A DNA stretch of 64,000 nt from Apostichopus japonicus (taxonomy: Eukaryota > Echinodermata > Holothuroidea > Aspidochirotida > Stichopodidae), in assembly GCF_037975245.1 (NCBI RefSeq), contig NC_092568.1, positions 30,623,001 through 30,687,000 of the forward strand. The letters are read 5' to 3'. Each line of letters begins with the position of its first letter. Positions within the stretch are counted from its first letter, which is position 1. Of the stretch, positions 1 to 9,164 are shown piece by piece. The notes beneath the pieces are model-generated. The model made no database searches and was not told the DNA's origin. It saw nothing but the letters and a program-made list of their open reading frames with translations. The position numbers and the translations under genes are program-made.

Positions 1-56
1 TGTGTTCCCGCATTTCCACTCTTCCTTGCGCTCACCACCGAGGACGGCGCGTTACA
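1..56 (+). repeat. 3' end of the 5' LTR
   Basis: These bases are identical to 4197-4252, the end of the 3' LTR of the same element, and close with the canonical CA. The rest of the 5' LTR lies upstream of the window. Confidence 0.85.
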
Positions 57-57
57 T

Positions 58-74
58 TGGTGGCAGCGATGGGA
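58..74 (+). other. Primer-binding site, tRNA-Leu type
   Basis: The 17 bases one nucleotide after the 5' LTR begin with TGG. Their complement reads as a tRNA 3' end finishing CGCTGCCACCA. From memory this matches the 3' end of animal tRNA-Leu at 16 of 17 positions. The position, directly after an LTR, is where such elements keep their primer site. Confidence 0.6.
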
Positions 75-202
75 TTCCAGTGCGTTCTGGTTAGAGCGAA
101 GGAAGATGTAGGACAACACTCCACTCGTCAACCAGATAGGTCCAGTATCCAAGCTCCAGCTGACTTTACTGCCTAAGGCAAGAGTGGAGAAGCCCCCGGA
201 CC

Positions 203-457
203 ATGTGGAGGGATGATGGTAGGCCGAGCGGAGATCCCATCCATCGACCGAATTGGGGGACTCATTTGAGCGCACTTTTACAGAAGGACCAGACAAAGAG
301 CAGAAATGACGACAGATTGGATAGGTTAAAATCGATCAAGTTTTGGAACTGTGGAGAAATAGGCCACTTCAGAAGGAATTGCCCTATGCTTAAGAAATAC
401 GAGAGCCGACCGGATAACGTAAAGAAGACGGAAAACGAGCAGAAGTCGGATTCGTAG
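203..457 (+). pseudogene. gag nucleocapsid (zinc-knuckle) segment of the LTR element
   Basis: A short open stretch encodes a basic region around NCGEIGHFRRNC, the zinc-knuckle signature of retrotransposon nucleocapsid proteins, about residues 48-60. It sits between the primer site and the protease segment, as expected for the end of gag. It is part of a broken fossil. Confidence 0.7.
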
Positions 458-537
458 GGCGGAGTCCGACTTTTCCGCAAGGGGAGCCCGCAATACCACT
501 TTTTAGGAACAGAGTCCGGTCCGTTGGTACCCGTGGT

Positions 538-1215
538 TTGTACGTGAAGGGACAGCTGGAAGGGGTCGATGTGAATTTCCTAGTCGACACCGGGGCTGAG
601 TTCACTGTTATGCAAACCAAGTTCTTTGAGCAACTGTGCGCGAAGAGGGATATGGCCCTTGCCGACGTTGCAGAGAATTTGGCGGGAGCGGACGGTAGAC
701 CACTGTACAGTATAGGACGTGGTAGATTCCTGGTAAAAGTGGGGAAACTAGAAGCGATGCATGATATTAGGGTGGCAGATATAGACGCTGGTGCACTTCT
801 TGGGTGCGACTTCAAACAGAGATTCGATTGCACGATAGCCGCTGGAAAGGGGGAGATGACCATTGGTGGACTACAACAGAGTACCGTTGAGGAAAAGCTT
901 GATAGGTGCAGAGTTGTGTCAGCAAGGACGGTGGTTGTTCCTGCCTCGAGCGAAGGGATGGCGACGGCCCGAGTCCCAGGCTGGAAAATGCAAGGAGAAT
1001 CTGCTGTTGTGGAGTGTAGCGAGAAATTTCTTGAGAAGCACCCTGTGATGATCGCTATGGCCATTGTGGACCCCAATAAGGAAACCATACCTTTACGACT
1101 AATGAATCCGACGAGCAGACCCCTAATACTTTACGAAGGCGCTATTGTGGGTGAATGTCTTTCTGCAGAAGAAATAGGCATTGAGAAAAACAACAGTAGC
1201 CCGTCGTACGACTAG
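538..1215 (+). pseudogene. Retropepsin-like aspartic protease segment of the LTR element
   Basis: This open stretch carries LVDTGAEFTVM near its N-terminus, the active-site motif of retroviral-type aspartic proteases, followed by ADIDAGALLGCDF, which resembles the second conserved protease block (hydrophobic-LGxDF). It follows gag and precedes an RT leader, the normal Ty3/gypsy order. It is part of a broken fossil. Confidence 0.75.
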
Positions 1216-1267
1216 GGAGAGATGCGTTGTAGGGTAAAAGGAGAAATATGCAACTCTGGACAAACAT

Positions 1268-1492
1268 TTGCAGAAGCTAGCAGAGAAGAGCTCTGCCTAC
1301 CTTGGTGACGCGGAAGCGATATTGGTGATGAAACCTCCGGCCGATAATGCAGACGTCTTTGCTTTATGTAAAGGGGACCTTGGGCGCACTGACTTGGTCC
1401 AACATGCAATCGACACCGGAACTTCTAGGCCAATTCGACAGGCCCGCGTCGCCTCCCGGTATACCGTAAGGAAGAGGCCTAGAAAGAGGTAG
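1268..1492 (+). pseudogene. Reverse transcriptase leader segment of the LTR element
   Basis: The peptide contains DLGRTDLVQHAIDTG followed by TSRPIRQ. This is the conserved lead-in to the reverse transcriptase of Ty3/gypsy elements (pattern: Gly-x-Thr, His-x-Ile-Asp-Thr-Gly, Pro-Ile-Arg). Downstream pol is not recognisable. Confidence 0.65.
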
Positions 1493-1499
1493 AAAAAGT

Positions 1500-3050
1500 T
1501 GTACTGGTCCGGAAGAAGCAGATTTTTCATTCCCTAGAAGAACTCAAATAGTTGATTGTGTAGCTGTACCACGCACCTCTCGGCACTGTAGGAAAACAGC
1601 TAAAACTAGATAGACCGTCCCTTTAAGTTACGCACCAGCCAGAAATGTAAACATTCCCGTAAAAGATTGGAAAAAGTCCGCAGCGTTGGAGGTCATCGTT
1701 GGGTGTGAAGGCTGTAGATGTAGATGTAAATGTTTACAAATACTTTGTTTGTGACGAAAAATAGAGGTTGGCCAGAAAGCTTTGCCCTTCATCAACCCCC
1801 ATTTTTTTAATTGATATCTGTCAGCAAGTCACCAGACCGCCACCGAAGTACCACGGCTAGCGCTAGCCAAGGCTGAACTGAATCTGGAACAAAGACTTCT
1901 TATGTCAAGCCCAGACGGAGTTTTGACTACCGTTTTGACTAGAAAAAAAGCACTGTTTTTGGTGCTACCAGTTAGTGAATTGTTTTGTCTGAAGACACAG
2001 TACATTTGACATTCGTTCATTTGCTTCCGCAGGAGTAGTATATTTCAAACCTTTATTGTGCAAATTGCCGGGGACACGTTAGACTTAATATTATTTATCT
2101 TAAGTGCTGTATAGTGCATTGAAGAATCAACTTGCCAATCGAAACTGTAAAGACTACCAACGCCTGCCATGTCGAAAGTATACGACCAAGAATTTAAATA
2201 AGCCAGACAGAGGGAGAGGAACGACGCACTAACCTATGATACTACGGAGAACGGGGCGCTGGAGACGGTGAGCCGCGAGAGACGCGCCGCGAGACGGTGC
2301 GCCGCAAGTTAGATTCCGCCAAAGCGACGAAGCTTCGTTCGGACCTTGTTTTTATTTCTGTTGGACGATTTTACATGTACTTGCTGATTTTGTTCTATGT
2401 ATTATGATTGCCTTTGGAAACCACACGTTATCGTATATGATTTGCAAGACGGAAGTTGATCTTTATTCCAACGTTAGTGCTTTAGTTACGTGGTTTGAAC
2501 TTTAAGTTTCATAATATTTTCACACTTTATCTTGGACACTTTGATTTTTCCTTGTGTTTGTTATACTGGCACTTTGATTTTTCCTTATGTTTGTTATACT
2601 GGACACTTTGATTTTTCCTTATGTTTGTTTAGTTGAGAGAACATCTGTTATAGGATGGACGCTTCATATTATTCATGCTTACGACTCTTTTCCAAGTCGT
2701 AAGTAGTGCGATCAAACGGTATGTGTGTACTATGTTTCATTATTTTCTTTTAAAAGAGCTAAGCTAAATGCGGGACGCATTTCATTCTCGGGTGGGAAAG
2801 ATGTAACGACACGTCAAAGCTCATTGTTTGTCGTTAGTGTTAACAAGTATTTTCTCCAATCAAATGTTTTAACTTGGGTTGATTCTTTTACATTATTAGA
2901 CGCTTTACGGGAATTGTTTGTTAGATAAAATCTTATAAGGGGTGTCACTTGCTTGATTTATGAACAACTGTTAAGGGGGAACTCTCTCTTGTTGACCGAC
3001 TTTGGAGGTCACTGAGTAGGACGTCTAGTTTACGTTCCGGGGGGCCAAAA
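1500..3050 (+). other. Internal, non-coding part of the LTR element
   Basis: No pol domain is recognisable here. At about 2523-2635 there are three tandem copies of a 34-36 bp unit built on CACTTTGATTTTTCCTT. A G-rich then A-rich tract at 3039-3051 abuts the 3' LTR. Confidence 0.5.
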
Positions 3051-3051
3051 A

Positions 3052-4252
3052 TGTTGGGTCTGGGTAAATCTTAACCAGCACGCATGTCGTATTTAATTGT
3101 GTTTTATTGGTTGATGGTTGTAGACTGGGCGTGGTTTATGTTTCTAATAGGTTTAAGTGTAGGTTCACACGTTATAGGTATAGGAAGTAGTTTCTGTTTA
3201 AAAGCAACTGCGGGCTCGGACCAGGGGTTGGTGAGATGGATTCCATGCTCGGACCAGGGGCGGTTCCCGGCTCGGAATAGGAGGGGTAGAACGATTCTGA
3301 CGATGAGTTAGGAGACGAACGAGTCATCTATTGGCAAAAACAGTGGTGGAACAGCCCAGGAAGTCGGATCGGACGACGAGTAAAATAACCTAGAAGACCA
3401 GGTTCAACACTTCGGTTCGACTGCGCCGCAGTTCACCAATCCGCCAACTGCGCCGCCGTTCACCAATCCGCCAACTGCGCCGCAGTTCACCAATCCGCCA
3501 ACTGCGCCGCCGATCACCAATCCGCGCCGCAGTTCACCAATCCGCCAACTGCGCCGCAGTTCACCAATCCGCCAACTGCGCCGCCGATCACCAATCCGCG
3601 CCGCAGTTCACCAATCCGCCAACTGCGCCGCCGATCACCAATCCGCCAACTGCGCCGCCGTTCACCAATCCGCCAACTGCGCCGCCGTTCACCATTCCGC
3701 CGACTGCGCCGCTGTTCACCATTCCGCCGACTGCGCCGCTGTTCACCATTCCGCCGACTGCGCCGCTGTTCACCATTCCGCCGACTGCGCCGCTGTTCAC
3801 CATTCCGCCGACTGCGCCGCTGTTCACCATTCCGCCGACTGCGCCGCTGTTCACCATTCCGCCGACTGCGCCGCTGTTCACCATTCCGCCGACTGCGCCG
3901 CTGTTCACCATTCCGCCAACCGCGCCGCAGTTCATCAATCCGCCAACTGCGCCGCCGTTCACCATAGCCCAATCTTCAGCGCCGAAGTCTATCGTTCTGC
4001 CCTCCGTGTCGAGACCCGCCATTAGTAATGTACTGTGTTGTATTTAACTTCATCGACTTCTGAGCATGTGTTAAAACTTGGTTTCGTATTTAATAATTGC
4101 CTCTGTAATGCACGACCACTGTGCACCATCTTGACATGTATATAGATCGTAAATAAACGGGTAAACTTTAATATCTCCTGTCGACAGCCTCATTCCTGTG
4201 TTCCCGCATTTCCACTCTTCCTTGCGCTCACCACCGAGGACGGCGCGTTACA
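3052..4252 (+). repeat. 3' LTR, 1.2 kb
   Basis: It starts TGTTGGGTC after the polypurine-like tract and ends GTTACA, the same end as the 5' LTR fragment at 1-56. AATAAA at 4152-4157, about 100 bases before the end, can serve as poly(A) signal. Unusually, a 27-bp minisatellite fills almost half of the LTR. Confidence 0.75.
3420..3972. repeat. 27-bp GC-rich minisatellite inside the LTR
   Basis: The core (about 3690-3915) holds eight or nine nearly perfect head-to-tail copies of a 27-base unit reading CCGACTGCGCCGCTGTTCAC plus 7 bases. The flanks hold diverged copies, some shorter. As 27 is divisible by three, long open frames arise on the minus strand (Arg-rich or Gly/Val-rich 9-residue repeats). 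These follow from the repeat and there is no sign that they are genes. Confidence 0.9.
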
Positions 4253-5032
4253 ATATTTACTAGTGCCTTAATATGAATTAATAATACGTGGTATGTACTG
4301 AGTTAATTTCCTTTCAAATGTTTGCATAAATTACTATTCTAAACCTAAAAGTGTTGCCACCCAGAGGGTTGACGGGTTTAGATGTACATAGGATGGAGCG
4401 TTTAATTACTATCTGTCAGGAATTAACCAGTTTGCTGTAAAATATCGGTTCACCAGTCATAAACAGTAGTATCCCAGTGTGATTGTTGTTCTTCATACAT
4501 TTTTCACAGATTTATAAAGACGCCAAAACGAGTTCGAAAATGATAAATGTTTGCATATTGCAAATTGAAATTGTAAGATTGAGTTATTTGCAAAAACATT
4601 TTTGAGGTATTGCCAGCACACTCTGGTACATGTTTCATAGACGTAACTAGAATTATTTTTTAATTATAAGAAAATCACATTTGTATGAGAGGAACATACA
4701 AGTGGGGTGAGTGAATCATTCATTGCATATTTTTGTGCCTTTGTATGTTTGTAATTTTGCTTCATTCTGTGTTTGTATATGAAACTTGGTATCATTTTCA
4801 CTATTTAATATATATTTAGTACCATAAATTGTTGTCTTTGTCCTTTTTTATATTTGTTAACAGTGTCTAAATCTAGTAAATCGTCTTATCATCAGCGTAG
4901 TAGCCCATTCCATTGTCTTGATCTTTGGATGCATCCTTGTTTAGCAATATTTCTGTGAATAGATAGGGCCTTTCCATTGAGTCTCAAACTCATTCTATCA
5001 ATCCCGTCCCTCAAAATCAGCTGTAAAATATC
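4253..5032. other. AT-rich spacer, nothing recognised
   Basis: I see no coding exon, RNA gene or bounded repeat between the LTR element and the motif array that starts near 5033. Confidence 0.5.
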
Positions 5033-5267
5033 ATTAACTCTTTAAAGAGTGAAATTCACTCTTTTAAAAGAGTGATTCTCACTCTTTCTAGAGTGAAAAA
5101 GCCCACTCTTTCAGAGTGAAAAGCTCACTCTTTGAAGGAGTGAACATTCTCACTCTTTTGAAAGAGTGAATTTCACTCTTCATGGAGTGATCACTCACTA
5201 CACTCTCAGAAAGAGTGAGAATTCACTCCAAACGAGTGAAAATTCACTCTTTTGTTTTTAGAGTGTA
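5033..5267. mobile_element. Short element made of AGAGTGA/TCACTCT motifs
   Basis: About 20 copies of AGAGTGA or GAGTGA and their reverse complement TCACTC(T) alternate in both orientations, so the segment can fold into many hairpins. It ends TTTTTAGAGTGTA, close to the ends of the other motif-array elements at 45655-46060 and 37677-42617. I read it as a non-autonomous DNA element, or the subterminal part of one. No transposase and no clear target duplication are visible. Confidence 0.5.
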
Positions 5268-5815
5268 GGAAACTACACCCAATATTAAATTTTTGAATCG
5301 ATGGATACCTTTGCATATTTTAAGTAATGTCAAAGGAATAACATTGAAACCCTTTTTCATCAGGTTATTATTGTGAATTTTGTTGTTTGTGTATTCTTTG
5401 AATTAAAGGAACGGCAATCAATTGAGACTCGGAACATAATATGATGACTTATCGAAATTGAAAGAAACCCAGAGAGCAAACATTTAAATACTTTGCTGTT
5501 CTCTGAGCTATCCTGTATTAAGATATACATGTGCTTCTATTAGACTTTAGACCTTTAGAATATGACCAGAAGGAATTAGCTATTCACTTCCATTTTCACA
5601 GTGTTTTATAAGTATTGCTATCATCTAATTGTGTGTTTATTATGTGAAAACAACACGAACTATCACTTTGTAGCCACTCAATTAACCTTCTATGCATTAA
5701 TGTTTTAAATATAGCATATATTTTATTATGCATTATTATTTGTCAAGATAAATATGTCTGGCAATCCCATCTATTCACATTATTCACTCGAGTAAAAAGG
5801 AATTGCTAAAATACT

Positions 5816-5888
5816 TGATTCCGCCCGGGCTCGAACCGGGGACCTTTCGCGTGTTAAGCGAATGTGATAACCGCTACACTACGGAATC
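5816..5888 (-). tRNA. tRNA-Val (anticodon AAC)
   Basis: On the minus strand the 73 bases fold as a full cloverleaf. The acceptor GATTCCG pairs with CGGAATC, followed by discriminator A. The D arm holds TAGTGTAGCGGTTA (A box), the anticodon stem TTCGC/GCGAA encloses loop TTAACAC, and the T arm is CCGGTTCGAGCCCGG (B box GGTTCGAGCC). The anticodon AAC reads GUU valine codons. A TTTT run follows the 3' end on the minus strand as Pol III terminator. The sequence is close to vertebrate tRNA-Val. Confidence 0.93.
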
Positions 5889-6016
5889 ACTGTTGTTAAT
5901 ATTAGTATTATGAAGATAAGTATTTGATAATGGATGAGTTTTTCAACAATAGATAAGTCTGCTAATCCCATCTACTGATATTATTCACTCGTCTTAAAAA
6001 GACTTGCTAAAAAACT

Positions 6017-6089
6017 TGATTCCGCCCGGGCTCGAACCGGGGACCTTTCGCGTGTGAAGCGAATGTGATAACCGCTACACTACGGAATC
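6017..6089 (-). tRNA. tRNA-Val (anticodon CAC)
   Basis: The sequence differs from the tRNA at 5816-5888 at a single base, which turns the anticodon loop TTAACAC into TTCACAC. The anticodon is therefore CAC, reading GUG. All stems and both internal promoter boxes are intact. A TTTTTT run follows the 3' end on the minus strand as terminator. The shared flanking sequence shows that it is a local duplicate whose anticodon changed, within valine identity. Confidence 0.93.
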
Positions 6090-6492
6090 ACTGTTGTTGA
6101 TGATCTTCTATACCGTCTCTGATATTAACACTAGGAAACTACACCCATTATTAAATTTTGAATCGATGGATATCTTTGCATATTTCAAGTGATGTCAAAG
6201 GAATAACACTGAAACCCTTTTTCCGGATTATTATTGTGAATTATATTGTTTGTGTATTCTTTGCAATTAAAGGAACGGCGATCAATTGAGACTCGGAACA
6301 TAATATGATGACTTATCGAAATTGAAGGAAACCCAGATAGCATACATTAAAATATTTTGCTGGTCTCTGAGCTTTCCTGTATGTATTAGGCAATACATGT
6401 TCTTCTATTAGGCTTCAGACCTTTAGAATATGACCAGAAGGAATTAGCTATTCACTCCTATTTTCACAGTGTTTTATAAGTATTGATATCAT

Positions 6493-8192
6493 GTTTTCAC
6501 AGTTTTCACATGTGATTGTTCATACCGTGTATGTACCTAATCGCAACGTATCTAAATTGGCTGCATTGGAACTATGTGATGTCATCCACGAATTTGAGAC
6601 TTCGGCTCCGGATGCTCTTACTATTATTAATGCAGACTTTAATCATTGTTGTCTTAAGAAGAGCAGTGTGTACTATTATCAGCATGTGAAGTGTACAACC
6701 CGGGATGCCGCTACCCTAGACCTACGCTACTCAAACATTAAAGATGCATACCTCTGTATTCAGTTACCAACACTTGGAAAAGCCGATCACAACCTAGTTA
6801 ACCTTGTGCCGAAGTACAGACCTATTGTACAGACACAAAAGCCGAGTATACTTACCATTCAACAGTGGAATGATGATGCTTTGGATCAGGGGCGGGATTT
6901 GAGTTGTGAAAGTGGGGGGGGGGGGGGGCAAACCTGCCAGCAAGACTATCTAAGCGGAGCGCCACCATCAGCTGGCGCGGAGCGTACAAGAAATTTTTTG
7001 GCTTTACAAACCCTCCAGATGGCCGGAAACGGCACTTCCCAAGTGCTCTAAGCTGCATGTACCCATCCTTGAAATATGGATCTCATGTCTGCAATTGTAT
7101 CTAGATAGTTAATTATCGTTTACAAATTTGAAGAGGATTGATAGTAGAACATATGGTCAGATGGTGATGCACAACTTTTGTTATACGTCACTATCTAAGC
7201 GGAGCGCCATCATCGGTTGGCAAGGAGCGTCGAAATGTTCGATGAAATGTACCCTAAGATCGGTAAAATTAACACCCATATAGGCTTAAATTGCATCTAA
7301 ACAATTAATGAACGTGTGTAAATTTAGGGAGGACGGATAGAAGAACTTATATGGTGATGTACAACTGAAGCTTATACGTCACTATTTAGGCGGTGCACCA
7401 CAATCAGTTGGAGCGGCCCTTCAAAATTTAAGCAAAAAGGAAATCCTAGATCAGCAAAAATGACACCTCTGGTAACAATAAATCGCATCTAGACAGTTCT
7501 TTCCCCCTAAAATTATTAGTATATTGTGCATTGGACCGATCAAGAATATGTTCAGCACCCACTTCGAAATTCCCCCCGCGGTCCCCACGGGTCATTGCAT
7601 AGTACTGGCTGAGATTTTGAAAATGAAATTATTACCTGGCAGTACCAGCATTATGTTTGAACTATTGCCAGATTATCAGGCAACATATAAATGCATAATA
7701 AATACTTTAATGTTACTTACTGTTAATGAAGGGCTAGACGACGTCCGCTGACACTTTCATGTATTACTGTGTTAGTGCCAATTTGTAATTTACATTATTC
7801 GATTTGCATGCATCATTCCAGGATTTCGAGCAGTAAAAAAATTATATCGGCATTGCCATTGCATATTGTTCAATGACACGGGGGGGGGGTAGGGTTATTG
7901 ATAGGGGTATTGGTAAACTAAGACTTCCTCAACTTAAGACTAACCGGCACAGCAATTCATTTATCCCTTGTGCAATAAAACTTTACAACAGCAATTTGAG
8001 TCGTTAGGTGGTTGCCTAGTCCTTGGATGGGTAGGCTCTTTGTCTTTTATTGTTTAACTTGATCTTACCTTCTTTAGTTATTAATTGTAATATGAATATA
8101 GTTTTATATATATTTTTGTATTTCTTATATTGTGCGAGTATCGAAATTTCCGATTTTATGGAGCAATAAAGGTTTACTTACTTACTTACATG
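6493..8192 (+). mobile_element. CR1/L2-like LINE remnant with an internal insertion
   Basis: The insertion splits the third tRNA-Val unit: spacer sequence stops near 6492 and resumes at 8193, with CATG or ATG at both edges. The 5' part (about 6490-6870) encodes the end of an AP-type endonuclease, with INADFNHC, then TTRDAATLDLRYSNIKDAY and LGKADHNLVNLVPKY. The 3' part (about 7905-8000) encodes an RT C-terminus, LRLPQLKTNRHSNSFIPCA followed by IKLYNS. It ends with an AATAAA and an (ACTT)n tail typical of CR1/L2-type LINEs. The RT catalytic core is missing and another element sits inside, so the copy is dead. Confidence 0.75.
6886..7510. mobile_element. hAT-like non-autonomous element inside the LINE (right end unclear)
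   Basis: It begins CAGGGGCGGGATTTGAG, like the termini of the elements at 32779 and 33575. It contains an interrupted G run and three tandem copies (starting near 6942, 7188 and 7379) of a roughly 190-245 bp block with TCTAAGCGGAGCGCCACCAT. The same block occurs in the elements near 9870, 17560, 22730, 23410 and 24110. I could not locate a matching right terminus. Confidence 0.5.
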
Positions 8193-8388
8193 TAATTGTG
8201 TGTTTATTGTGTAAAAACAACACGGACAATCTCTGTGTGGCCACACAATTAACCTTCTATGCCTTAATGATTTAAATATAGCATTTATTTCATTATGCAT
8301 TATTATTTGTCAAGATATATATATATCTGCATGGTAATCCCAACTATTCAAATTATTCAATCGTCTTAAAAAAAATTGCTAAAATTAT

Positions 8389-8425
8389 CGATTCCCTATG
8401 GCTCGAACCTTTACTGAAATTTACA
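8389..8425 (-). pseudogene. tRNA-Val relic
   Basis: CGATTCCCTATGGCTCGAACC matches the 3' (T-arm and acceptor) part of the two upstream tRNA-Val genes and lies in the same flanking sequence context. The remaining tRNA body is lost, so no cloverleaf can form. Confidence 0.75.
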
Positions 8426-9158
8426 CTAGGTCTCTAAACCCTTTATTACATATTAAAATATCTTACCATAGTTCTAGTTAAGTTTTTGTAACCTCTTGTT
8501 TTTGTAGAGTGTGCTATAACAGTCGCCACACAACCAACCTTACATGCCTTCTTGAAATTAACTATCGCATCTCTTTCCTTGTGCATGGTTATTTATCAAG
8601 GTCAATATGAATGTTTTCCCCATCTGTTCACCATGAGACACATTCACAAGTCGCTCGTTATTATTTCTGCCTTGAGTTTAACAGCTTGTCAGTTTTTACC
8701 GTCAATAGCTCTGTCATGTTATATCGTTGTTCATCCCACATTCCAGCAACAACTGGTAAACGGGTTAATAAAATAACCCGTTAAAGTTCTACTAATAACT
8801 AGTAATTATAATAATCGGTTGGTGTTGAATATAAAGTTTGAAACTAAAGTGCCATTCACTCTGGTCAGCTTTTCCTAATATGTTTGTGGGGAATACGCTG
8901 TAAAATGACAGAATCTCTGAACTTTGTATCGTCAATGACATACGTTACATAATCTTGTGTTCAACTATGGAAATCTATACACTAATCACGCCTGGTTGGT
9001 TTTGTTTGATAAATCAACAAAGGGATACGAATTCTTATCTTCCATCTGTCTGTTGTATCAGTTACGGACAAGACATGTATGCCCATTGAAATAGCCAGGA
9101 TCGCTATCACAACTTGCTGGTTTAACTGCCACTACCTGTCTTCACGTTCTTTCAAGTT
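8426..9158 (+). other. Upstream region of BHMT
   Basis: No coding exon is supported here. It must hold the promoter and 5' UTR of BHMT if the exon at 9159-9164 is right. I see no convincing TATA box or CpG island. Confidence 0.35.
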
Positions 9159-9164
9159 ATGTCG
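9159..9164 (+). CDS. BHMT: BHMT coding exon 1 (Met-Ser), tentative
   Basis: ATGTCG is followed directly by a consensus donor GTAAGT. Joined to the exon at 12129 in phase 0 it gives [13 protein letters not shown], which lines up with the GGKKAKKGILERLN start region of vertebrate BHMT. No other ATG with a donor in the right phase was found nearer to exon 2. A two-codon exon cannot be proven without cDNA. Confidence 0.45.

Larger units (their letters stand above)
1..4252 (+). mobile_element. Ty3/gypsy-type LTR retrotransposon fossil (5' end cut by window edge)
   Basis: The last 56 bases of a 5' LTR (1-56) are repeated without mismatch at 4197-4252, the end of the 3' LTR. The LTR ends in CA and its 3' copy starts with TG at 3052 after a G-rich/A-rich tract (3039-3051) that can serve as polypurine tract. 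A primer-binding site follows the 5' LTR. Between them are a gag zinc-knuckle segment, an aspartic protease segment with an LVDTGA-type motif, and the leader of a reverse transcriptase; the gag-protease-RT order and the RT leader fit the Ty3/gypsy group. The element is broken, with several breaks, and most of pol cannot be recognised. Identical LTR ends suggest a fairly recent insertion, but only 56 bases can be compared. The 5' target duplication lies outside the window. Confidence 0.85.
5268..8425. repeat. Local amplification of a tRNA-Val-bearing segment (three units)
   Basis: The sequence from 5268 (AGGAAACTACACCC) recurs from 6131. The stretch before the first tRNA (about 5745-5815) recurs before the second (about 5945-6016) and again at 8300-8390. 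Unit 1 is 5268-5925, a partial unit is 5940-6100, and unit 3 is 6131-6492 continued at 8193-8425 after a LINE insertion. Spacer divergence is visible by eye, so the copies are not recent. Confidence 0.8.

Noticed and set aside
3514-4022. Long minus-strand open frames with 9-residue Arg-rich or Gly/Val-rich repeats
   Set aside because: They arise only because the 27-bp minisatellite unit is divisible by three; there is no gene context and they lie in an LTR.
8552-8776. A 74-residue plus-strand open frame with a hydrophobic start
   Set aside because: It has no recognised homology, no promoter and no splice context; it lies in spacer before BHMT.
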